This document shows, in pieces, positions 1-8,444 of a stretch of 25,000 nucleotides of DNA. Positions within the stretch are counted from its first letter, which is position 1. The number at the start of each line of letters is the position of its first letter. The position numbers and the translations under genes are program-made. Origin of the DNA: Lingula anatina (taxonomy: Eukaryota > Brachiopoda > Lingulata > Lingulida > Lingulidae); the NCBI RefSeq assembly GCF_001039355.2, contig NW_019775980.1, forward strand, positions 96,415 through 121,414, read 5' to 3'. The notes beneath the pieces are model-generated. The model was not told the DNA's origin. It saw nothing but the letters and a program-made list of their open reading frames with translations, and ran no database searches.

Positions 1-305
1 TAAACAGTACCTGCTGTCTCCCCGCTTGGCACTCAGCACTAAGGGGTTGAAGCAGGGGCCTGGTCAGGCAGTGTAGAAATGATATATTAGCTCTGAGCGC
101 CTAATATGGCAGGCGAGTATCCTCCCCAGGGAGGTGAAACCGTCTGCAGAGTGCAACAGTGCAAAAATGACCAGGCTTCCTTGACTTGAATATTCATTTC
201 ATTTAAATAAATAAATTACATAATTGTATAACTTCAACCTTCGGGTTGCGATTTTCAAATAAAGATTATAATAATTATTATTATTATTGTAGGTAAGACT
301 TGTAT
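1..305. repeat. Possible SINE-like 3' end with TTA-rich tail
   Basis: A GC-richer block (about 1-180) runs into an AT-rich stretch and ends in a short TTA microsatellite at about 266-288. That layout is typical of the 3' part of a SINE or other short retroposon. I see no open reading frame and no clear box A or box B inside it. The left end lies outside the window. Identification as a repeat rests on layout only; no family is assigned. Confidence 0.25.
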
Positions 306-461
306 TACTGGCAGACTTTTATTCCTATGACAGTAATGCAAGTCTGGCCATTTGAAAGTCCTATCCTTATGCTGTAATACAATTAAATGATAAAATAAAA
401 AATGTAAATGGAAATTATTCTGGTGAACCATATATAAAACAAAACTTGGATGGTTTGCAAC

Positions 462-560
462 TTCAGCTCGTCAGTGTAGAGGTCAGCATGCAAGGCCGAA
501 ACGTAATCAATATGGAGGCAACTACCACATCCAAAGGGTTCGAATCCTACTGATGACCAT
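462..560 (+). repeat. tRNA-derived SINE-like head
   Basis: A perfect RNA polymerase III box B (GGTTCGAATCC) lies at 537-547, and a box A-like stretch (CAGTGTAGAGG) starts near 473. The spacing of about 65 bp is longer than in a normal tRNA gene and no full cloverleaf can be drawn, so this is probably a tRNA-derived SINE fragment rather than a functional tRNA. A poly-C-rich run and a long T-rich, A/T-only stretch (about 612-720) follow. Confidence 0.4.
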
Positions 561-766
561 ATGACACCCCTCCCCCCACCCTCTGGTCTGATATTTAGGC
601 CTAGAACTTTGTTAATTTATTATTTTATTTTTTTATTTATTTTATCTTATTTTATTTTATTTTTTGCTTTATTTACCTTGTGTTAAGGTCGAGGTCATTT
701 ATTTATTTATTTTTTTCAAATCAGTTTCCTGACAAGTCAGTTTGGTCACACGCGTCTTTTGGAGGG

Positions 767-774
767 TATATAAA
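767..774 (+). promoter_or_regulatory. TATA box upstream of the integrase-like remnant
   Basis: TATATAAA lies 37 bp upstream of an ATG at 811 that sits in a strong Kozak context (AACCATGG). The spacing suits transcription starting close to 800. It is the only clear TATA plus Kozak pair near a coding-like segment in this window. Whether it is still active cannot be told from sequence. Confidence 0.4.
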
Positions 775-810
775 GAGACGTGGCATTTCACAGTCCCACC
801 CATTGTAACC

Positions 811-2563
811 ATGGAAGTAGCTGCGAAGAGACGCAAAAAACCAGATATTCAAACAATTTTGACATATCTCAGGGAAAATAAATATCCTCCAGAAGCTTCA
901 TTCAAAGAAAAAAGGGTAATTAGAAGAGCCAGTAAAGACAACTACAAGGTAAATCATTTTCTTAAAATTCATATTAACCTTAAAGCTTTATAAGTATTAA
1001 TTTGTATACCTCAAAGATACTTTTATTACCAGGACAGCATGCCCACGGACTTTTACTACCAGGACAGCATGTCCGTGGACTTCTATTACCAGTACAGCAT
1101 GTCCAACCATTGTCACTTCTAATGCACATCGGCGGCCTACAGACATTAGGAAGCATGTTCTAGCAAATATAATTAGAGGATATATGCTTTCAGTACGCAT
1201 ATTATTTGCTTTAGCAAAATGTTTATTGCTCTTTTCAATGCTTGGTATGCGGAAATCTGTAATCTTTACTTATGAATTAATTTTTTTCAGCTCAAGAGAG
1301 GAGAACTTTTCTATAAAGTGCAGAAAAAACCCAAACAAAATGTTGAAACCAATGATGAATCAGGGGGTGAAGGCACCTCTTCAATGATAACTGAAACATC
1401 ATGGAGAAAAGTTATAACAAACCAGGAAGAAATAAAGGAGCTGGAGTCCATGCTGATGAAAGTGACAGGAAGAAATGATTGGGACCAGCAGTTACATCAA
1501 GTTACATTTGGTTATAACACTGCGAAACACCACACCACTAGATACTCGCCCTTCGATCTGATGTTTGGAAGGTAAGATACCATGCACTTAAACAAGACTC
1601 TTAACGACGGAGTCAAAATCCCAAATATATATCAGCATTCTATGGGTAAATCGTGTTTTTCAAATACTATCTTAATTTTCTTAACTCCAATGAGATCGAT
1701 TTTTTTTAAAATTTCAGCTAATGCAACACCGTTACATTATCTTATAATATAGATAAAGTGTAGGTCTTAAATGGTGATATATCATTCATTTGATGAACTG
1801 AGAAGGTAAAAAGACTAAAAATTCTTCAGCAAATGAAAAGAATCTTTATGATTAACTACCATAACGGCACAATTTAAGTCATCACTGGGTTCCTAAACAT
1901 GATACGTTGCTCTCATGTCCTGTATGTTCATAATTGTGTTCTAATTTTATAATGTTATCATGAATGTTTTGGTGATATTTTGTTCTCATTACTTATTGTT
2001 TGGCTTACAGAGAGCCTAATCTTCCCTCTGATATCAACAGACAAGATGATCAACAACACGTTGAGCCAACTGAGGAAGAATATGAGGACGAATAAGAGTT
2101 ACAAGAATGAGATCGTCTGTTGGGAAAAAAGCACAGGACAGACAAAAGAAAAATTATGATGCGCGTCGTAAAACACAAAAGGTACAGCCCCAATAAAATC
2201 ATTAAATAGCATGTAAATATAGATTTATTACTGCCTCTCACTGTAGTTAATAATTTGTTTTCAAACCATGTAAGAATTAAACACAATATTCATTGCGATT
2301 AATTTACTAAGAGTTTAATTTCCACTTTAAATAAAAAAGTTTATTATTATATTCTTTGGAAATACCTGGAGGCACCAAAGCCCTGAAGAGAAATCTAAGA
2401 CAACAAGATCGTAAAGGAGGGAAAGATGAAATGCCATGGCTGGGGCCTTATATAGTAAAAAAAAATATCAGATAAAACAGGGGCTTACATTTTATGCACA
2501 CAGGAGGGCACTACACTCAAAGGATGCGTGAACGCGTCCAACTTAAAGATTTACGTTGAGTAA
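811..2563 (+). pseudogene. Intron-split gypsy-type integrase remnant (Ginger-like), core deleted
   Basis: Coding-like blocks: 811-948 (46 codons from a Kozak ATG), 1291-1571, and 2011-2095 ending in TAA. They are joined by good splice sites (AAG|GTAAAT, tttttttcag, AAG|GTAAGA, ggcttacag) and the phases fit, giving about 167 aa. The first block and the start of the second match the segment that precedes the zinc-binding domain of Ty3/gypsy-type integrases (LKRGELFYK). The end of the second and the third match the end of the integrase core (GYNTAKHHTTRYSPFDLMFG, then REPNLP). The HHCC zinc finger and the DDE core between them are missing. Beyond the stop, a frameshifted block to 2181 (KAQDRQKKNYD), a block at about 2355-2475 with RKGGK and WLGPY (GPY/F-like), and a final block 2514-2563 (TLKGCVNASNLKIYV) continue the same family. 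Introns are unusual for LTR elements but occur in Ginger transposons and in domesticated GIN/KRBA2-type genes. Probably dead as an enzyme. Confidence 0.65.
1021..1104. repeat. 30-bp tandem repeat, about 2.8 copies
   Basis: Copies start at 1021, 1051 and 1081 and share the core TACCAGGACAGCATG with a few substitutions. They lie inside the first intron of the integrase remnant. The antisense open frame here gives repetitive peptides (HAVLV-type) only because of the period of 30, so it is not a gene. Confidence 0.85.
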
Positions 2564-2786
2564 AACATGTACATGATATATAACTGAACAAAAATATGGA
2601 AGCCATGTTTTTTTTTGTTTTGTTTTGTTTTGTTTTTTTATTATGCATATAAACTGCCTATCGGAAAATGAAAACATCGTAAAATATTAAAATAAAATGT
2701 CATATTAATGAAGCAACGGTTTATTATATCTTTAAAACTAGTGTATTTCTATATCTATTTATTCATGTTATTTCTCGGTGTTAACC

Positions 2787-2975
2787 ATATAGGACGTGTT
2801 ACTAAAATGTTAGGAACGCACGTCCCATTAGGACATGCATTACTATACGTAGGACTTACATTACTTGGTAGCCTTTGTCCTACGGACATTGAATCCTAGT
2901 AACGTATGTCCTAGGACTTGCATTCCCAGGACTTAATGTCCAGGGGGACTTGCGTTTCTAGGACGTGCACTCCTG
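2787..2975. repeat. Degenerate GGAC-rich minisatellite
   Basis: The motif AGGACNTGCATTNC recurs at irregular spacing of about 15-35 bp (for example near 2832, 2851, 2913 and 2961), with its inverse GTCCTA also present. The GGAC...GCAT theme resembles the 30-bp repeat at 1021-1104. No coding potential is evident. Between the integrase remnant and this block (2564-2786) I see only AT-rich sequence. Confidence 0.5.
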
Positions 2976-3146
2976 CCACACTCTGTCTTTCACATGTGAC
3001 TGACAATAACTGATAAATTTGATTATAAGAAATTTGTTACCATGTATTTCAAAAATGAAACAAAATGAAACTTTGACCCAAAACCAATCAAAATTTTCTT
3101 TCATCAAGGGACTGGATATCTCTAATATCACATTATAAATGAGAAA

Positions 3147-3152
3147 TTTATT
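3147..3152 (-). other. Candidate polyadenylation signal of the SERHL-like gene
   Basis: AATAAA on the minus strand begins 28 bp after the stop codon at 3182-3180. It is the nearest canonical signal, which would give a very short 3'UTR. Further signals exist farther downstream (for example near 2757), so the true transcript end is uncertain. Confidence 0.4.
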
Positions 3153-3179
3153 CATCAGTCACCTCTGAAGAACAGTTCC

Positions 3180-4550
3180 CTAACAGGCAAAACGATTCTC
3201 AGCAGACGACAGATATTCTGAGAAAAACTGGCATACAGATGGCGCCACAACTTCTGCTGATACAAGATGGGCATAGTGATTTCCTGGCAACTCGACATAT
3301 TCAAACTAAAATGAGAGGGAGACTCACTGTAAAGAACATCACTTCATACAGACTTACGTAAATACATAGAAGTTGTTTTTTTTCTTTTACATTACTTATT
3401 TAAATACTGAAAGTGCACCAGGTGGCAAAAAATCAAAAGTTCATGGTAAAGTGCTCACACAGAGAACAGAAGATGCCAGAAAGGTTAACCTGAAGTGATC
3501 TACACTTACCTTGGAACAACTCTGGCTGAATGCTTCAGAAAATTGTTGCCTTCGTGCCTTTTCAAAGTCAGGACTATGAAGAAACCTGGTGCAAAAAAAT
3601 GTTACAAACTTACAGACTTTTTAAGAGACAACATATTACAGTACAAGAGTAATGCGTTTCCAAAAGAGGATTTCATAAAAATTTATACCAAAGAAAATCT
3701 TTTTAACAAATCCACAAAGTATAACCATGAAAAATGTTCAAACAGTCACATGCACAAAACTTTAGAAGAAAATTCTGCTTCCTATACTTGAATGTAAATC
3801 ACACCCTGAAAGAAAGAGCCTCTTCAAAATTGAAGACTGTCTAGTAACACCTGCTTCTTCCTGAACTTATCTCTGAATTTCAGGGTGGTTACATTAAACT
3901 AACATCACATACCTCAAGGCAAGATATTCACACTTCATTTGTTTGATGAACGCTAAGAGATGATCGTTGGAAAATGATAATGGCGTCCTCTGAAAATAGA
4001 TTACAAAATATCAGAGTTATAATCATCATAGATAATTTATATTAAAATTATGTTATATAATTTATATATATTTATATAACAATAAATCACATGACAAAAA
4101 TTGTGCAGAAAATCTAACAAGGGGTGTTACTGTGTAAAACAAAATCTTGTATACTGTAGTCAGTTACAACATACTCACTGTTTTTACTTTATGATCTCTT
4201 GTAAACATTACTCTTCCATCTAAAATAAAATAAATACAACTATAAATTCACCTTTCATGAGCAAATAGATGAAATACTTGACACTGACATTTAACCATAT
4301 TTTAAAAAGTTATGGATACATGAAAAATATAGACTACTTGATGTAAAATCAGAATATATATGCAAATGTTGCAGGTCAACATGCATGTATCATGTCTATA
4401 CATTACTGCAGATTGAGGTGTAAAGTAATATTGTTTGGATTAACTTATTATATATGGGGTATAATGTACCTTCCAAAACTTTGGTTCCTCTCTCTAGAAG
4501 TATTTTCCCAGCTTCTTCTGTCAGAGAGGCATTAGCATCAAGAAGTCTAC

Positions 4551-4585
<35 letters not shown>

Positions 4586-7500
4586 TAACATAATCTGCTA
4601 ATAAATAAAATGTCACTTAAACACTCAAGAAAAGAAATTAATCAAGGGGATAAATGACAAGACAAGATACACACCTTTTCAAAGCTGCCTCAGGAGTGTA
4701 TGTCTTCTCTTCTTTATTAACAGCTTCAATACCCAGTGTCTGCTCTATAGACGTCCTCAACAGTGACGGTGCCATTTCCTGAAGGTGAAGGTCATATAAA
4801 ACAGAGAAAGGCCTAGAATTCTACTGGAGGTATGGAAATGATAGTAGTGTCACAGAGTGCCAAAAGTAATAATAGAGACAATGTGTATGATTTTGAAGGA
4901 AAGCAAAATTGCATATAATTTTATTTCACGAGAAATAGGTTTTTCGTGTGAAAAATTCTATAACCACACCTTCCGAAAATTCAATAAAAATAATTGACAC
5001 AATCATTGGTTTTGGGGAAAATTTTATCTTATTTCACTCCTCTAATGGAGTGCACTAAAACTGCTGTCTACTCACAGGATCTCTTGACACAGGTGCCATC
5101 AAATCCAGAGACACGACCCTCTCCACAAGCTCTGGGAACAGACCTGCAAACTAGAGCAGAAGAAATATTTCAACTTCATAATATTCCTCCTCCTCTCTCT
5201 CTGTTCTGTTTCTCTCTGTCTCTCTCTGTCTCTCTACCTCCACCCTCTATACAGTGTTTCTGTCTCCTTCTCTCTCTCTCTCTCTCTCTCTCTCAGACAC
5301 ACACATACGCACACAAAAATTGAATCTGGCTTTTATTAGCCAATAAACCTTCTATAATCAACACATAACTAATGGCATGAACTGTCACATTTAAATTCCC
5401 GTATAACTGACATATTTGACATATTTTCAAAACTGTCACACCTAACACAATAACACTGTCACACCTAACACAATGACTGACAATAACACAATGATACTGC
5501 CACATCTTGCACGTTGATATGACCACACCTAACACATTTAACACTATGCTGTGTCACATCTAACACAATAACACTGTCACACCTAACACATTTAACTCTA
5601 TGCTCTGTCACACCTAACACAATAACACTGTCACACCTAACACATTTAACTCTATGCTCTGTCACACCTAACACAATAACACTGTCACACCTAACACATT
5701 TAACTCTATGCTCTGTCACACCTAACACAATAACACTGTCACACCTAACACATTTAACTCTATGCTCTGTCACACCTAACACAATAACACTGTCACACCT
5801 AACACATTTAACTCTATGCTCNCCTAACACATTTAACACTATGCTCTGTCACACCTAACACAATAACACTGTCACACCTAACACAATGACTGCCAATATC
5901 ACAATGATACTGCCGCATCTTGCATGTTGACATGACCACACCTAACACATTTAACACTATGCTCTGTCACACCTAACACAATAACACTGTCACACCTTAC
6001 ACATGACACTAACACAACAAGTGTCACACCAAACACAATGACTGTCTGTGACTGTCACACCTAACACAACGGCACTTTCAGTCTTATGACAGGCCAATCC
6101 TACTCACTGTTACTCCTATCCCTCCTCCCATACTGTGGCCTATTATGGAGAACCTCTTCCACTTCAGCACTGTGTAGGAGAAATATGAAAACAAACTGGA
6201 TTGCATTTCAAAATATAGCAGTTTAACATAAATGTTTACCTTTCAGTATTTCATTTTTCTTTATTTGCCTTTTGAATACATATAACCTGAATCAGGGCTT
6301 TTCCCAGGATTGGGGTTACAGGTGGTCCAAAATTACCACCTGTAATTTCCTCAAAAATTTCAGGGAGTCCGTGTTTGCCTGAGGCCGTCATAATTCCAAA
6401 AAATCCATAAGCCGTCAAACTATCTTTGAAAATATGTGATGGTAATGCTGGCGCCGCCTAAATGATGGCTGGATGGTTAGCTGGGAAAACTCTTGATCTG
6501 AATCCCAAAGAGCTGTATTTATAACCTTACCATCAACGACTCTCTTGATATCAAAGAGATACTCCACAAACTGGTTCGGGAGACCAGGAGGTCTGTGAGA
6601 GGAACGACCATGACCAGGGAAGTCCAGGACTATAAAGTAGAAGTCTGCAAGAGAAAAATAAAGTTATGAGCAAAAGACATAAGAAAATGTCAACCAGAAA
6701 ATGGTGAAGCTAAGAGAAGTTTTAGCAATCAACCTCTCATTTTAATTTTACAGCATATAACAAACTAGCTAGAGATAAGAGGGCTACTGGCAAGGTATCA
6801 GAAGTGCCAAAAGTATAGCTGCTGTATCTACTCCAGCCCCCACCCCCCTCAGTTAATATTTTACAGAACATATAAGGGTGCATTCCCAGAGATTTAGATG
6901 GATCCAGAGATTAAGATTTAGATCGACCTATGGGAATGGGGTCTAACACACCTGCTGGTGGCAGTAGGGGGGGGGGGGGGGCTAAGGCATCAAATGAGTT
7001 AGTATTATCTTGCCCCCCCCCTTAATCCTCCCCCCCCTCAACACACCCCACAGTTATTATATATACAGTACAAGTATCATACCTGTTGGAAGTAAGGGAG
7101 CTAAGGCATCAAATGAGTTGGCATTGTCCTGCCAGCCGTGAAGTCCCAAAACAGGCCGCCCCCCTGGGTCACCCCAAACCTTGGCTGCTATATGACCCCA
7201 GGGGACTGGAAACCTTACCTCATCTGTCAGCTGAAAATAAAGTGAAAAACTTGACACTGGTTATCAGCATTAGTTAGCATCATGGCAAGTTTAAATATTT
7301 AAATTACAGTATCTGCAGAGCCATGCTTGGGTAAAGGTCCAACCCTAATTATTCAGGACAGAAGACACGAAAAACCACAGATGTCACTTGACTTATCAAA
7401 ACAAACAGGAAGTAACATAAAAAATGTTATGGATGATAAAGTGATCACTAGTTATACTATGAAAACTATGGACGACGACCCCCCCCTCCCCCCGTTAATC

Positions 7501-8111
7501 AATATCCTGTTGTTTTATACAGGTAAGTCCTGTCCTAGATTTTGACCCACCACATCCTGATAACCTTAGAACTTATAATATATGATTTAACAAAGGTAGT
7601 TCTAGTACCCCAGGTAGTCCACAGACCTCAGACTGAGTTTCTAAACACCAGCGACTATTATCATATACCAGTAGCCACATCAGGGATGACGGTCCCTGAC
7701 AAGAACTATGTACCTGATTAAATTAACCCATATATATCAACCTTACATGTACCCCCACCCCCCACCCCCAAACATGAATAAATAAATTTCCAGATCTTAA
7801 TTTAAAATGGATGGCACACTGACACACTATGAGACCCATAAAACCATATCACGTGGACACTAAGTATCACTTCTTGATTTCACTTTTCAGTGAACATGTA
7901 GTGGATGACAGAAACGCAAGAAATATATCAGACTGAAAATTAAATCGGCAAATGACTGGCATTTGGAAATGTTTACACTTCGTGACTTGCATATAATTAA
8001 AAGATTAAAGCCTTCGAATTTTACCTGTAGTTTTCTAGCACCACTCGTGGAACTTGTAGCCATAGTGTGTCTGAAGTTGTACCTGTATATTGACCGCAGG
8101 AGTCGAGACAT
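3180..8111 (-). CDS. SERHL2: Serine hydrolase-like protein (SERHL family), alpha/beta hydrolase, 11 exons, 328 aa
   Basis: Exons (minus strand): 8111-8025, 7230-7083, 6644-6531, 6169-6108, 5150-5076, 4778-4675, 4546-4470, 4219-4179, 3989-3913, 3585-3510, 3305-3180. All introns are GT-AG and the phases close (0,1,1,0,0,2,1,0,2,0). Residues seen: the family signature [11 protein letters not shown], then [11 protein letters not shown] with His60-Gly61; DFPGHGRSS near 86-94; nucleophile elbow GHSMGG with Ser129; [12 protein letters not shown] at 142-153; GNH with catalytic His297. Asp268 is a possible acid. The order and length match animal SERHL/SERHL2 (about 314 aa in human, from memory). The Arg-rich first 18 residues could target an organelle; a second Met at residue 17 would remove them. 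The family substrate is poorly known. Two choices are less certain: exon 10 may start at 3573 instead of 3585 (both in frame), and exon 5 uses ctctag, because the stronger-looking ttgcag 7 nt on breaks the frame. Confidence 0.92.
4551..4584. repeat. AAT microsatellite next to SERHL exon 7 acceptor
   Basis: About ten AAT/ATA triplets end 4 bp before exon 7 begins. Read on the minus strand this is an ATT run followed by ttgtag, so the repeat occupies the place of the polypyrimidine tract of the intron 6 acceptor. Confidence 0.9.
5190..5318. repeat. TC-rich microsatellite followed by short CA run
   Basis: CT/TC dinucleotides are interrupted by TGTT and TGTC units, become a pure TC run at about 5271-5294, then pass into a short CA-rich stretch. 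It lies in SERHL intron 4, so the transcript reads it as a GA-rich run about 40 bp upstream of the exon 5 acceptor. A plus-strand open frame across it is an artefact of composition. Confidence 0.9.
5432..6069. repeat. 54-bp minisatellite array in SERHL intron 4, with one N
   Basis: Units of exactly 54 bp start at 5548, 5602, 5656, 5710, 5764 and 5818. Each is built from two half-units sharing TGTCACACCTAACACA. Divergent flanking copies (about 5472-5560 and 5886-5970) share a longer segment with ACAATGATACTGCC, offset by about 414 bp, so there is a higher-order unit. The N at 5822 interrupts a unit and probably marks an assembly join. The repetitive open frame on the minus strand (18-residue period) is a by-product. 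Confidence 0.95.
6952..7014 (-). repeat. Partial duplicate of SERHL exon 2 (3' end plus donor)
   Basis: On the minus strand this segment repeats the last about 50 nt of exon 2 (7132-7083), including CTCATTTGATGCCTTAGC and a GT donor (CAG|GTGTG). Its reading would give [12 protein letters not shown] and then a proline run, because the equivalent of TCCCTTACTTCC has become a 15-base G/C tract (6967-6981). No good acceptor precedes it, so it is likely a decayed tandem duplicate and not an expressed exon. Further C tracts lie at 7013-7037. Confidence 0.75.
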
Positions 8112-8444
8112 CCGCGACAAACTCTACTGTAGGTGACTTGAGTGCACTTGTACTTTTATTACTGAAACCAACGTGAGTGAACTTTGAACTCGGCTCTGAT
8201 ACCAAGATAAGCGATATTTTATTGTAATAACACTGCATAAGAATACAAAATTTATATAAGATGTACAACAAATCTACCTCAATAGCAATAACAGCTGCAA
8301 ACCTAAATGTCATCATTTTTTCAGATAATTGAAATATTATCAAATAGCTTGTCTTGTATTCACGCGAGAAGTGGCGAGAACTTAAAATGACCCACGCTTG
8401 AGGATAAAAGGGAAAAGAGGTAAAATAAAAGGCACCGACACACA
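8112..8444. promoter_or_regulatory. Shared intergenic region of a head-to-head gene pair
   Basis: The SERHL-like start codon (8111, minus) and the NCOA5-like start codon (8445, plus) are 333 bp apart, so both promoters and both 5'UTRs must lie here unless untranslated first exons exist elsewhere. There is no convincing TATA box in either direction (only weak ATAAAAG-like words near 8404 and, on the minus strand, near 8157). The sequence is AT-rich apart from a short GC-richer patch at 8361-8376. Confidence 0.6.

Noticed and set aside
537-547. Functional tRNA gene at the perfect box B
   Set aside because: Box A to box B spacing is too long and no cloverleaf forms; a SINE head fits better.
3495-3791. 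Plus-strand frame of 98 codons
   Set aside because: Antisense to SERHL exon 10 and its upstream intron; no recognisable family.
4994-5323. Plus-strand frame of 109 codons
   Set aside because: It is antisense to SERHL exon 5 and then runs through TC and CA microsatellites.
5465-5839. Minus-strand open frame with an 18-residue repeat
   Set aside because: It is a direct product of the 54-bp noncoding minisatellite inside SERHL intron 4 and crosses the N.
5432-6069. CRISPR-like array
   Set aside because: Units are head-to-tail tandem copies without unique spacers, in an animal intron.
8112-8120. Upstream start for the SERHL-like protein at 8120
   Set aside because: That codon is TTG; the first ATG in frame is at 8111-8109.
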